Shown: positions 27,459 to 36,715 of the stretch, piece after piece | Layout: each line of letters begins with the position of its first letter | Numbering within the stretch: position 1 is the first letter of the stretch | Source of the DNA: Hyphomicrobium sp. 99 | GTDB lineage: Bacteria > Pseudomonadota > Alphaproteobacteria > Rhizobiales > Hyphomicrobiaceae | DNA: 64,000 nucleotides | NCBI RefSeq assembly: GCF_000384335.2 | Contig: NZ_KQ031382.1 | Location: forward strand, 744,001-808,000 | Direction of reading: 5' to 3' | Made by a program: the position numbers and the translations under genes | The notes under the pieces: generated by a model | Told to the model about the DNA's origin: nothing | The model's database searches: none | The model's input: the letters and a program-made list of their open reading frames with translations, nothing else

Positions 27459-29279
27459 ATGAAGAAGCGGCTGTGCCTCGCGATCATCGCGCTAGCGGCG
27501 AGTTTTGCGACCGGTGCGCGAGCCAACCAGGATGTCATCGCGCATGCGAACGATCCTGCGAACTGGGCTATCCAATCCGGCGATTACAGCGGCCAGAGAT
27601 ATTCCACGCTCGATCAGATCAACAAGGACAATGTCGGCGAACTCAAAGTCGCCTGGACGCTCTCGACCGGCGTCCTCCGCGGCCATGAAGGCGGTCCGCT
27701 CGTCATCGGCAACACGATGTATCTCGTCACGCCTTTTCCGAATGTCGTGATGGCTCTCGATCTCGCCCACGATCAGAAGATCCTCTGGAAGTATCAACCC
27801 AAGCAGGATCCGTCCGTCATCGCCGTGATGTGCTGCGACAGCGTCAATCGCGGCGTGCAGTACGCCGAAGGCAAGATCCTCGTTCACACCGCCGATACAT
27901 CTTTGATCGCACTCGATGCCAAGACCGGCATGGAGCTTTGGAAGGTTGCCGACGACGATCCGAAGAAGGGCGCAACCGGCACAGGCGCGCCGCTCATCGT
28001 CAAGGATAAGGTCATCGTCGGCGTCTCGGGCGGCGAATTCGGCGTGCGTGGTTACATCACCGCCTACGACTTGAACTCCGGTTATAAGCTGTGGCGCGCG
28101 TATTCGATGGGCCCCGACGAGGACATCCTTGTCGATCCGGAAAAAACGCTCGTCCTCGGCAAGCCAGCCGGCAAGGATTCATCACTCACGACTTGGAACG
28201 GCGATCAGTGGAAGATCGGAGGCGGCCCAGTTTGGGGCTACATGGCTTACGATCCGGAGCTGAACCTCATCTATTACGGAACGGGAAATCCCTCGACGTG
28301 GAACCCGGTTCAACGCGCCGGTCCGGGCGGCAAACCGATCGATCAGAAATGGGCGATGACGATGTTCGCCCGTGACGTCGACACCGGGGTCGCGCGATGG
28401 GCCTATCAGATGACGCCGTTCGACCAATGGGATTACGACGGCATCAATGAGCCGATCCTCGCCGATCTGGAATTCAACGGCTTCAATCGCAAAACCGTGA
28501 CGCACTTCGATCGCAATGGCTTTGCCTACACTTGGGATCGCGCAACGGGAGAGCTGCTCGTCGCCGAGAAATTCGATTCCGATACCAACTGGGCGACGGC
28601 GATCGTGATGGACAAGAACGATCCGAATTACGGACGTCCCATCGTCGCAAAAAAGTTCGCGCCCTTCGAGACCGGAACGGATGACACGACGAAGGGCATC
28701 TGCCCATCCTCGCTGGGCTCCAAGAACCAGCAGCCGGCGTCATATTCTCGTCTGACAGGCCTCTTCTACGTGCCGGTGACGCGCATGTGCATGGACTATG
28801 AGCCTTTCAAGGTTTCCTACACCGTCGGCCAGCCCTACGTCGGCGCGACGCTCACGATGTATCCTGCGCCCGACGCCAAAGACGCAACCGGCGGCCTCAT
28901 CGCTTGGGACGGCCCGAAAGGAAAAATCGTCTGGTCGAAGCCCGAGCGCTTCGCCGTTTGGTCCGGCGTGCTGACGACGGCAGGCGGAATAGCGTTCTAC
29001 GGCACGCTGGAGGGTTACTTGAAAGCCGTTGATCAAAGAGACGGCAAGGAACTCTTCAAGCTCAAGACGCCGTCCGGCATCATCGGTAACCCGATGACGT
29101 ACATGCACGCGGGCAAGCAGTACGTCGCGGTCTTCTCCGGCGTCGGCGGCTGGGCCGGCATTAGCCTCGCCGCCGGTCTCACCAATCCGGACGATGGTTC
29201 CGGCGCCGTCGGCGGCTTCGCCAAGCTCGCCGATTACACGAGCCTCGGCGGATCGCTCACCGTTTTCGCGTTGCCCTGA
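27459..29279 (+). CDS. PQQ-dependent methanol/ethanol dehydrogenase, XoxF-like (lanthanide type)
   Basis: The 606-residue protein is an eight-bladed quinoprotein dehydrogenase of the periplasm. A signal peptide covers about residues 1-22, ending TGARA. The adjacent-cysteine disulfide is at C125-C126, the metal ligands are E193 and N277, and the catalytic Asp is D325 in FDQWDYDG. D327, two residues on, is the extra Asp that marks lanthanide-dependent enzymes; calcium-type MxaF has Ala there. Alcohol oxidation to aldehyde, with electrons passed to a cytochrome c, is the family reaction. No xoxG, xoxJ or mxa gene is adjacent, so it is an orphan copy. GGAGGTTAGGGA precedes the start. It lies in the block between purN and purM. 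Confidence 0.92.
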   Translation: MKKRLCLAIIALAASFATGARANQDVIAHANDPANWAIQSGDYSGQRYSTLDQINKDNVGELKVAWTLSTGVLRGHEGGPLVIGNTMYLVTPFPNVVMALDLAHDQKILWKYQPKQDPSVIAVMCCDSVNRGVQYAEGKILVHTADTSLIALDAKTGMELWKVADDDPKKGATGTGAPLIVKDKVIVGVSGGEFGVRGYITAYDLNSGYKLWRAYSMGPDEDILVDPEKTLVLGKPAGKDSSLTTWNGDQWKIGGGPVWGYMAYDPELNLIYYGTGNPSTWNPVQRAGPGGKPIDQKWAMTMFARDVDTGVARWAYQMTPFDQWDYDGINEPILADLEFNGFNRKTVTHFDRNGFAYTWDRATGELLVAEKFDSDTNWATAIVMDKNDPNYGRPIVAKKFAPFETGTDDTTKGICPSSLGSKNQQPASYSRLTGLFYVPVTRMCMDYEPFKVSYTVGQPYVGATLTMYPAPDAKDATGGLIAWDGPKGKIVWSKPERFAVWSGVLTTAGGIAFYGTLEGYLKAVDQRDGKELFKLKTPSGIIGNPMTYMHAGKQYVAVFSGVGGWAGISLAAGLTNPDDGSGAVGGFAKLADYTSLGGSLTVFALP

Positions 29280-29287
29280 GTTTTAAC

Positions 29288-29380
29288 GATGCCTCCGGCC
29301 GGCTCGCGGCACGCGTGTCGGAGGCATCAAGCAAAAAGCCTACGCTTCCGGCCGGCTCGCGGCACGCGTGTCGGAAGCGT
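29288..29380. repeat. Two tandem hairpins with covarying stems and identical loops
   Basis: Hairpin 1 pairs GATGCCTCCG (29288-29297) with CGGAGGCATC (29319-29328). Hairpin 2 pairs ACGCTTCCG (29342-29350) with CGGAAGCGT (29372-29380). The 21-base loops, starting GCCGGCTCGCGG, are identical. The stems differ at two positions and each change is compensated in the opposite arm. On the minus strand the second hairpin starts at the purM stop and is followed by TTTTT, so it probably terminates purM. Hairpin 1 lies 8 bases after the XoxF-like stop. Confidence 0.85.
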
Positions 29381-30510
29381 CAACTAAATTGCAGTTTGCC
29401 CTCGTACTTCACGGCCCAGGCTTCGCCTTTGCCCTTCGCCTCGGACTTTTCTCCGGTCGGAGGGATCACATCGCCCATGATAACCGGCTGTTCGCCTGCT
29501 TCCTTGAGCTTCGCGATGACCTCGTCGACGCGGCCCTTCGAAACGACAGCGATCATGCCGATGCCGCAGTTGAACGTCCGAAGCAGCTCGGCGTCGTCGA
29601 TGTTGCCGCTCTTGGCGAGCCATCCGAAAACCGGCGGCACGTCGAAGGAAGCAAGATCGATGCGCGCTGCCACGTCCTTCGGCATCACGCGCGGAACGTT
29701 TTCAGAAAGGCCGCCGCCCGTGATGTGCGACAGCGCTTTGATGGCGCCGTTCATTCCCGATCCGCCCGTTGCGCGGATCGCGGCGAGAAGCGGTTTGACG
29801 TAAATGCGCGTCGGCGTGAGAAGCACTTCCGCGATTGATTGCTCGGGCGCAAACGGCGCGGGCGAATCCCAATTCAGCCCGGCGTGTTCGACGAGCTTTC
29901 TGACGAGGCTGTAGCCGTTCGAGTGCACGCCCGACGATTTCAGCCCGATCAGAATGTCCCCGACGGCGATATCGGCGCGCGGCAGAATTTCATCGCGTTC
30001 GACGGCGCCAACCGAGAACCCTGCGAGATCATAGTCGCCGCTCTTGTAGAGACCCGGCATCTCGGCGGTTTCTCCGCCGATCAGCGCGCAACCCGCATCC
30101 CGGCAGCCATCGGCAATGCCGGCGATGACTTCGCGCGCCGCCGCGACGTCGAGTTTGCCCACGGCAAAGTAATCGAGAAAGAACAGCGGTTCCGAGCCCT
30201 GGACGACGAGATCGTTGACGCACATCGCGACAAGATCGATTCCGATTGTCGAATGCCGTCCTGTCTCGATGGCGATTTTGAGCTTCGTGCCGACCCCATC
30301 ATTCGCAGCAACGAGGATCGGATCGCGAAAGCCGGTCCGCTTCAAATCGAAGAGACCGCCGAATCCGCCGAGATCGACGTCGGCGCCGGGGCGGCTCGTT
30401 GCGCGCGCCAGCGGCTTGATCGCAGCGACCAGCGCATTGCCGGCATCGATGTCCACGCCCGCATCGGCATAGGTGATGGATTGTTTCGGATTTTCGTCAG
30501 CCGCGGGCAT
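29380..30510 (-). CDS. purM: Phosphoribosylformylglycinamidine cyclo-ligase
   Basis: PurM (AIR synthetase) closes the imidazole ring in purine synthesis using ATP. The 376 residues hold [17 protein letters not shown], the ATP-site segment [25 protein letters not shown] and the late [23 protein letters not shown] precedes the ATG. The N-terminal MPAADENPK extension is short. The expected downstream partner purN is missing from the adjacent position and lies 5.3 kb away on the same strand. The stop codon overlaps the second tandem hairpin by one base. Confidence 0.96.
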   Translation of the reverse strand: MPAADENPKQSITYADAGVDIDAGNALVAAIKPLARATSRPGADVDLGGFGGLFDLKRTGFRDPILVAANDGVGTKLKIAIETGRHSTIGIDLVAMCVNDLVVQGSEPLFFLDYFAVGKLDVAAAREVIAGIADGCRDAGCALIGGETAEMPGLYKSGDYDLAGFSVGAVERDEILPRADIAVGDILIGLKSSGVHSNGYSLVRKLVEHAGLNWDSPAPFAPEQSIAEVLLTPTRIYVKPLLAAIRATGGSGMNGAIKALSHITGGGLSENVPRVMPKDVAARIDLASFDVPPVFGWLAKSGNIDDAELLRTFNCGIGMIAVVSKGRVDEVIAKLKEAGEQPVIMGDVIPPTGEKSEAKGKGEAWAVKYEGKLQFS

Positions 30511-30730
30511 TAGTCCTCATCGTGGGGAGAGTTTGGGGATAGAAGCTGCGTCCATGAACGGCGCGGCGAGGAGGCATCGGTTAAACTCACTTTTGCCCCA
30601 TTGCCAACCCGTGATGGGGGTCGTAGCAGCGACTTGACCTGAGAGCAAACGAAGGGATCGTTGGCAGGTTCCGAGGATGCTTAACTCGCCTGCCATATAC
30701 ATCGCCTAAATCGGGAAACGGGGGATTAAG

Positions 30731-31867
30731 GTGTCCGTTGGTCGCTGCCTAGCCATCGCAATAGCCATCTGGACGGCGACCGTTGGTCTCAACTCTGGGC
30801 CTGCGATCTCAGCAAGCGCTGACGTCGCCTACACCGTCGCCAACTATCCGGTCGAAGCGACTGCGGATAACGCCGTCGCGGCCAAGGATCAGGCGATGGC
30901 CGATGGTCAGCAGGCAGCCTTCCGTTCGCTTCTGAAGCGGCTGGTGCCGGTGACCGCCTATAAGCGGTTGTCCGCCGTCTCGGATTTGAAGGCCGGAGAT
31001 CTGGTTTCGGGTGTCTCTGTGCGTTCGGAGCGCAATTCCGCGACCGATTACATCGCGAGTCTGGATTTCTCGTTCCAGGCGGACGCGGTTCGCTCCGCGC
31101 TTTCGCGCCAGGGGATTCCTTTCGTCGATCAGCAGGCGCCTCCGGTCACGGTTTTGACGGTCATGCAGCAAGGCAATCCGCCGGCCGCCGGAAACGATTC
31201 CGGCCTGTGGCGCCGCGCCTGGACGGGGCTCGACCTGAAGCACACGGTCACCCCGATAACAGTGAAGGATCTGAAGCCGTCGATCCGCCCCGATACCGTC
31301 GCCGCAATGCTCGCCGGCGACGACCAGGGCCTGCGCGCGCTAACGAGCGACTACGGAACCGGCCTCGTCGTGATGGCCGTCGCCGAGCCGGATATGGCGT
31401 CGAAGAAGCTGACCGTAACCCTCGCCGGACGCGACGCGGTCGGACCGCTGCTTTTGAAGCGAACGTACCGTATCTCCGACGGCGATCTCGATTACGCGTC
31501 CCAGCTCGCAGCCGTCGTGGCGCTGGGCGTCCTGGAAGGCCGCTGGAAGGCCATCAAAACCGCCGGGCCGCCGCCCGCCGCCCCGAGCGCGGATATGCCT
31601 GTGTGGGCCGCGTCGACGAGCGGCAATGGCGAGGATGTTAGCCTCGTCGTTGAATTCTCGAGCTCCGATCAGTGGGACCAGATGCGTGCACAACTCCTCG
31701 ACACGCCGGGGGTTGACGCGCTCAACATCGCCACCGTCACGGAAAACAGCGCTGACGTCTCGCTCAAATACCCGGGCGGCGCGCAAAGTCTGGCGAAAGC
31801 CCTCGGTGCCCGCGGACTGAGCTTGACGGGCGCCAACGGTGGCTGGGTTCTTCGTTCAAGTTATTGA
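30731..31867 (+). CDS. DUF2066 domain exported protein
   Basis: The 378-residue product begins at a GTG after GGGGATTAAG and has a signal peptide (LAIAIAIWTATVGLNSGPAISASA). The mature part contains YPVEATADNAVAAKDQAMADGQQAAFRSLLKRLVP, typical of DUF2066 proteins, which are exported proteins of unknown function. A late segment, VVEFSSSDQWDQMRAQLLDTPGVDALNI, resembles a small alpha-beta domain for protein contact. In related genomes it lies between purM and the CDP-alcohol phosphatidyltransferase gene, as here. A palindrome covers its stop codon. Confidence 0.85.
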   Translation: MSVGRCLAIAIAIWTATVGLNSGPAISASADVAYTVANYPVEATADNAVAAKDQAMADGQQAAFRSLLKRLVPVTAYKRLSAVSDLKAGDLVSGVSVRSERNSATDYIASLDFSFQADAVRSALSRQGIPFVDQQAPPVTVLTVMQQGNPPAAGNDSGLWRRAWTGLDLKHTVTPITVKDLKPSIRPDTVAAMLAGDDQGLRALTSDYGTGLVVMAVAEPDMASKKLTVTLAGRDAVGPLLLKRTYRISDGDLDYASQLAAVVALGVLEGRWKAIKTAGPPPAAPSADMPVWAASTSGNGEDVSLVVEFSSSDQWDQMRAQLLDTPGVDALNIATVTENSADVSLKYPGGAQSLAKALGARGLSLTGANGGWVLRSSY

Positions 31868-31875
31868 AATAACTT
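31858..31875. terminator. AT-rich palindrome over the DUF2066 stop codon
   Basis: AAGTTATT-GA-AATAACTT is a perfect 18-base palindrome that includes the TGA stop. It is AT-rich in a GC-rich context and lacks a T-run, so a terminator role is uncertain. Confidence 0.4.
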
Positions 31876-32064
31876 ATATATATCCGCGTAAGCTGGAATA
31901 TCTTTTGCGTAGGAAGGCGCCAGAGGCGCACTCTCGTTGCTCCTGCATTACCGCAGTGCAAGGGAGGATGTTCTCGACGAAATAATCATCCAAAGGGTAG
32001 GGTCGCGCCGCTTGATCGGTTGCAACTTCGCCCAGGCCACAAAAAAGACGGGGACCATTTCGGC

Positions 32065-32619
32065 GTGAGCATTCCAAATCTTATTACGCTCGGCCGGGTC
32101 ATTCTCGTCCCTGTGGTCTTTTGGCTGCTGCTGACGGGAGAGATCCAGGCTGCCTTCCTGGCGTTCGTAGTGGCCGGGATCTCGGACGCAGTGGATGGCT
32201 TCCTCGCGAAGCGCTTCAATTGGGAAACCGAACTCGGGGCCTATCTCGACCCGATTGCCGACAAGCTGCTCATCGTCTGCATCTTCATCGCCCTCGGCGT
32301 AACGGCCCGCTTGCCCTCCTGGCTGGTCATCCTGGTGGTGTCGCGGGATGTGCTGATCGTCATCGCGGTCGTCCTGTCCTGGCTGCTCGATCATCCGACG
32401 CCGATGAAGCCGCTCGCGGTCAGCAAAATGAATACCGTCGCTCAGATCGTGCTCGCCGCCACCGTCCTGGCGGATGAGGGGTTCGGGCTGAAGTTGAAAG
32501 GGCCGGTTCAGCTATTGACGCTGCTCGCGGCCGCGACGACGATCATCTCACTTGTGGCTTATTTGCGCGTCTGGCTGAAACACATGACGTTCTACGAAAC
32601 GACGGGCTCGAAAAGCTGA
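32065..32619 (+). CDS. CDP-alcohol phosphatidyltransferase family protein
   Basis: The enzyme class joins a CDP-diacylglycerol to an alcohol and sits in the inner membrane. The roughly 184-residue protein shows the signature with Lys for the usual Arg, as DAVDGFLAKRFNWETEL, followed by GAYLDPIADK with the last metal-binding Asp residues. About five hydrophobic segments are visible. A GTG at 32065 giving (M)SIPNLITLGR fits the family N-terminus; the frame also opens at TTG 32020. Whether it is PgsA or cardiolipin-synthase-like cannot be decided. It sits upstream of the AI-2E-type permease. Confidence 0.85.
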   Translation: MSIPNLITLGRVILVPVVFWLLLTGEIQAAFLAFVVAGISDAVDGFLAKRFNWETELGAYLDPIADKLLIVCIFIALGVTARLPSWLVILVVSRDVLIVIAVVLSWLLDHPTPMKPLAVSKMNTVAQIVLAATVLADEGFGLKLKGPVQLLTLLAAATTIISLVAYLRVWLKHMTFYETTGSKS

Positions 32620-32669
32620 GCGTTCCGGCGCATGTTTTCCCCGGGCTTATGATTTAAGGATCGAGAGAA

Positions 32670-33755
32670 ATGCATTTCGAGCGGCACGCGCTGTTTTGGA
32701 CGGCGACTGCGCTGCTGTTCGCCTACATCGTTCAACTGATTGCGCCGGCACTCGTGCCCTTCGTGATTGGTTTGGCGTTCGCCTACTTTCTGAACCCGAT
32801 CGTCGACACGATGGGCCGCGCCGGCATCCCGCGCTGGATCTCGGCTATTTTCCTGCTCGCGGCGACGGCGTGCGTAATCACGTTAGTGCTCGTTTTCGTC
32901 GTCCCGATCCTCGTGCAGCAGGCCGCCGGGCTCGTCGAAGCCGCTCCGCGAGAAATCGCCCGTTTGAAGGATGTGATTGAAACGCTCGCGCGCGATCATC
33001 TGGGGATCCGATATCCTCAGGCGGAAGCAGCCGTCAGATCAGCGCTCGATTCCTTCACGTCCTCGGTCCCGTCTTTGATGGGGACGTTTGCTCAAGAGCT
33101 TTGGAAACAAGGGACGGCCGCCGTCAACTTCTTCACCGTGGTCCTCATCACGCCGGTCGTCTTTTTCTACGTTGTCGTGGATTGGCCGAAGATGATGGCC
33201 AAAATCGACTCCTGGCTGCCGCGCCAGGAAGCGGACCAGATCCGCGGCCTCGCCATTGAGATCGACAGCCGCATTTCCGCGTTCATCCGCGGACAGGGCG
33301 TTGTGTGCATCCTGCTGGCGCTGTTCTACGCGATCACTTTGAGCCTCGCCGGACTGGACTATGGCTTGCTCGTCGGCTCGCTGACGGGCCTTGCAGCCTT
33401 CATTCCCATCTTCGGATGGTCGCTCGGCGCGCTCACCGCCATGATCATCGCGTTCGTGCAGTATTGGCCGGATTTCACGCACATCCTGATTATCGCGGGC
33501 ATCATGCTCGCCGGACAGGCGCTGGAATCGGGGATTCTGAGCCCCTACGTCATCGGCTCCGAAGTCGGGTTGCATCCCGTCTGGGTTATCTTTGCGCTGT
33601 TGACGTTCAGCTATCTGTTCGGATTTCTTGGCCTTCTTGTCGCCGTGCCGGTTTCTGCCGCAATCGGCGTGCTCGTACGCTTTGCCCTCCGATCCTATCT
33701 CGAGTCATCGGTCTATCAAGGTGAGGTGGAGCTCACTTTGAAGGACAAGCCTTGA
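32670..33755 (+). CDS. AI-2E family transporter (PerM-like)
   Basis: This 361-residue polytopic protein has around eight membrane segments, beginning HALFWTATALLFAYIVQLIAPALVPF, and the family-typical GLTGLAAFIPIFGWSLG-like segment near residue 240 (SLTGLAAFIPIFGWSLGALTA). The conserved C-terminal PVSAAIGVLVRFALRSYLES is present. The family includes Na+/H+ and signal-molecule exporters, and the substrate here is unknown. Its TTGA end overlaps the possible TTG start of hdaA, so both are likely on one transcript, as elsewhere in the order. Confidence 0.9.
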   Translation: MHFERHALFWTATALLFAYIVQLIAPALVPFVIGLAFAYFLNPIVDTMGRAGIPRWISAIFLLAATACVITLVLVFVVPILVQQAAGLVEAAPREIARLKDVIETLARDHLGIRYPQAEAAVRSALDSFTSSVPSLMGTFAQELWKQGTAAVNFFTVVLITPVVFFYVVVDWPKMMAKIDSWLPRQEADQIRGLAIEIDSRISAFIRGQGVVCILLALFYAITLSLAGLDYGLLVGSLTGLAAFIPIFGWSLGALTAMIIAFVQYWPDFTHILIIAGIMLAGQALESGILSPYVIGSEVGLHPVWVIFALLTFSYLFGFLGLLVAVPVSAAIGVLVRFALRSYLESSVYQGEVELTLKDKP

Positions 33756-33763
33756 ACAGCGCC

Positions 33764-34438
33764 ATGACGACGACCCCTGAGCAGCTTGTATTCGAACTGC
33801 CGCACAGAGCGGCAATGGGCCTCGAGGACTTCCTCGTTTCAGAGTCGAACGCCGCAGCCGTCGCGCTCGTCGACCGCTGGCCGGACTGGCCGATCGGCGC
33901 CGCCGTGCTTGCAGGCCCGAATGGAAGTGGAAAAACCCATCTCGCCAACGTCTGGCTGAAGCGGGCAGAGGCAACGCAATTCGAGGCCTCCGCGCTTTCG
34001 CGAGAAGCCGTGCCCGCGATGGCGTCTGAGGGCGCCCTTCTCATCGAGGACGTCCAGAAGATCACCGATGAAGCGGCACTGTTTCATCTTCTGAACCTGG
34101 TGCGCGAACAGCGCCTACAGATCCTTTTGACGACCGACACCGTGCCGGGGGAGCTGGCGATCGCACTTCCCGACCTTCGCTCTCGCTTGAAAGCGCTTCC
34201 GCTTGCGACCATCGAGCCGCCGGATGACGCGCTGCTTCGCGCCGTTCTGGTCAAGCTCTTCGCCGACCGCCAGTTGAGCGTCGAGCCGCAACTGGTAGAC
34301 TATGTTCTCGTTCGGATGGAACGCTCCATGCTGGCCGCTGAACGCTTCGTCGCGGAGGCGGACCGCCGCGCCCTCGTGCTGCAGCGCCGCGTCACGCGAT
34401 CCATTGCCGCTGTTACGTTGGACGCGCTGGGCTATTAA
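33764..34438 (+). CDS. hdaA: DnaA-related regulator HdaA
   Basis: HdaA is an AAA+ protein related to DnaA. Together with the sliding clamp it converts DnaA-ATP to DnaA-ADP and limits replication starts. The protein has a clamp-contact-like N-terminus (PEQLVFELPHRAA), Walker A GPNGSGKTHLANVWL and Walker B LLIEDVQKI, with VPGELAIALPDLRSRLKALPLATIEPPDDALL as sensor and lid region. At 224 residues it lacks the DNA-binding domain of DnaA. The ATG at 33764 fits the usual N-terminus; a TTG at 33752 overlaps the permease stop. It is followed by ppk. Confidence 0.92.
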   Translation: MTTTPEQLVFELPHRAAMGLEDFLVSESNAAAVALVDRWPDWPIGAAVLAGPNGSGKTHLANVWLKRAEATQFEASALSREAVPAMASEGALLIEDVQKITDEAALFHLLNLVREQRLQILLTTDTVPGELAIALPDLRSRLKALPLATIEPPDDALLRAVLVKLFADRQLSVEPQLVDYVLVRMERSMLAAERFVAEADRRALVLQRRVTRSIAAVTLDALGY

Positions 34439-34531
34439 TCGTCCTATACTGAGCATTAAGGCGCCCGATCGTCATTTGGGTGTTATGTATTGTGTAGATC
34501 TAACGGCCGGATTCGGAGCATCTCCCCAACT

Positions 34532-36700
34532 ATGGCAACCGCGCAGAAAAGAAGTGGCAAGGCGAACGTCGATATCGTCCCGGAAGGGCCGGACCGCTTC
34601 TACAACCGCGAGCTGTCATGGCTTCAGTTCAATCGTCGCGTTCTGGAAGAAGCGGGCAATGCCCATCATCCGCTTCTCGAACGACTGCGCTTCCTATCGA
34701 TAGCGGCGGCCAACCTCGACGAATTCTACATGGTTCGCGCTGCCGGCGTTTACGGCCAGATCCGCGCCGGCATCACGACTCTCTCCCAAGACGGCATGAC
34801 GCCGATGCAGCAGCTGGCTGCGATCAACAAGTTCGCGACAGGTCTCGTGGCCGAGAAGCAAGCGAGCTGGCGTACGGTCACGAGCGAACTGGCCGGAGCC
34901 GGATTTTTCGTGCTGCAGCCCGATGAGCTGACGGATACGCAGCGCGATTGGCTCGAGCGTCTGTTCATGACGCACATCTTTCCGATCCTGACGCCGATCG
35001 CCGCCGATCCCGCACATCCGTTCCCATTCATTCCCAACAAGGCGATGACCATCGTCGTCGAAATGGTGCGCCCCATCGACGGCAAGACGATGAACGGGCT
35101 CATTCCCATTCCCGGCCAGCTCGAGCGCTTCATCCGTCTTGAAGCCGAGCCCGACAAGCCGAAGGAAATCCGCTTCATTCAGCTCGAATACGTCATCGGC
35201 ATGTTCCTGCCCGAGCTGTTCACCGGCTTCGAAATAAAGAGCAAAGGCGCGTTTCGCGTCCTGCGCGACAGCGATATCGAACTCCAGGAAGAAGCCGAAG
35301 ATCTCGTCCGGTCCTACGAAAGCCAGTTGAAGCGGCGCCGTCGCGGCAACGTCATCCGGCTCGAGATCGAATCGCGGATGCCGGAGCGCTTGCGCAAATT
35401 CGTCATCGACGAGCTTGAGGTTCGCGAAGAAAGCGTCTTCGTCAAAGATGGTATCTTGGCGCTCGCCGATACCTCGCAGCTCATCGTGCAGGACAGGCCT
35501 GATCTACAGTTCAAGCCGTTTCCGATACGTTTTCCCGAACGCATCCGCGAATTCAGCGGCGACTGCTTCGCGGCTGTCCGCAACAAGGATATCGTCGTCC
35601 ATCATCCCTACGAAAGTTTCGACGTCGTCGTTCAGTATTTGCGCCAAGCGGTGGCCGATCCAAACGTCATGGCGATCAAATGGACGCTCTATCGAACGTC
35701 ACGCGATAGCCCGATCATTCAGGCGCTGAAAGAGGCGGTCGAAGCCGGCAAATCCGTCACGGCCGTCGTCGAGCTCAAAGCCCGCTTCGATGAAGCCGCA
35801 AACATCCGCTGGGCGCGCGATCTTGAAAGCGCGGGCGTGCACGTCGTCTACGGATTTACCGAATTGAAGACGCACGCCAAGCTCGGGCTGATCGTCCGCC
35901 GCGAGGGCACCGAGCTGACAACCTACTGTCATATCGGCACCGGCAACTATCATCCCCAAACAGCGCGCGTTTATACGGATCTGTCGCTCTTCACGACGGA
36001 CCCGGTGATGGCGCGTGACATCACCCGCATTTTGAATTTCGTGACGGGATACGGCGAGCCCGTCGAACTCGAGTGCATGGCGGCAAGCCCGCACGGTATC
36101 CGCAACCGGATTATGACGCACATCGCCGAAGAGATCAGAAACGCCAAAGCCGGAAAGCCTTCGGGCATCTGGTGGAAGATGAACGCGCTCGTCGACGCTC
36201 AAATCATTTCAGCGCTTTATGACGCGAGCAACGCCGGCGTGCCGATCGACCTCGTCGTACGCGGCATCTGTTGCTTGCGCCCAGGAATTCCGGGGCTTTC
36301 GAGCAACATCCGGGTGAAAAGCATTGTCGGCCGCTTCCTCGAGCACGCGCGCATTTACTGTTTCGCGAACGGTGGGGCCTTGCCTTCGGCCAAGGCCGCC
36401 GTCTACATCAGCTCCGCCGACATGATGCCGCGCAATCTCGACCGACGCGTCGAGGCCCTGTCGCCCGTCAAGAATCCTACGGTGCACGAACAAGTGCTCG
36501 CTCAGATCATGGTTGCGAACTTGAAGGACAATCAACAGAGCTGGCGGATCAATTCCGATGGCAGCTCGACCCGGATACAACCGGGTCCTGGGGAGGAAGC
36601 CTTTAATGCCCAGAAGTACTTCATGACCAATCCATCGCTTTCGGGCCGCGGGCAATCTCTCAAAGAGAATTTCCCGCAACGCTTTCGCCAGCCCGGTTGA
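34532..36700 (+). CDS. ppk: Polyphosphate kinase 1
   Basis: PPK1 makes long polyphosphate chains from ATP through a phosphohistidine and can run in reverse. The 722-residue protein carries the N-terminal [20 protein letters not shown], the catalytic [24 protein letters not shown] block holding the autophosphorylated His, and the second HxK-like arrangement in [15 protein letters not shown]. The ATG at 34532 is preferred over the TTG at 34490. It sits just upstream of ppx, pairing polyphosphate synthesis and breakdown in one unit. Confidence 0.96.
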   Translation: MATAQKRSGKANVDIVPEGPDRFYNRELSWLQFNRRVLEEAGNAHHPLLERLRFLSIAAANLDEFYMVRAAGVYGQIRAGITTLSQDGMTPMQQLAAINKFATGLVAEKQASWRTVTSELAGAGFFVLQPDELTDTQRDWLERLFMTHIFPILTPIAADPAHPFPFIPNKAMTIVVEMVRPIDGKTMNGLIPIPGQLERFIRLEAEPDKPKEIRFIQLEYVIGMFLPELFTGFEIKSKGAFRVLRDSDIELQEEAEDLVRSYESQLKRRRRGNVIRLEIESRMPERLRKFVIDELEVREESVFVKDGILALADTSQLIVQDRPDLQFKPFPIRFPERIREFSGDCFAAVRNKDIVVHHPYESFDVVVQYLRQAVADPNVMAIKWTLYRTSRDSPIIQALKEAVEAGKSVTAVVELKARFDEAANIRWARDLESAGVHVVYGFTELKTHAKLGLIVRREGTELTTYCHIGTGNYHPQTARVYTDLSLFTTDPVMARDITRILNFVTGYGEPVELECMAASPHGIRNRIMTHIAEEIRNAKAGKPSGIWWKMNALVDAQIISALYDASNAGVPIDLVVRGICCLRPGIPGLSSNIRVKSIVGRFLEHARIYCFANGGALPSAKAAVYISSADMMPRNLDRRVEALSPVKNPTVHEQVLAQIMVANLKDNQQSWRINSDGSSTRIQPGPGEEAFNAQKYFMTNPSLSGRGQSLKENFPQRFRQPG

Positions 36701-36715
36701 ACCGGGAGTCCAATC

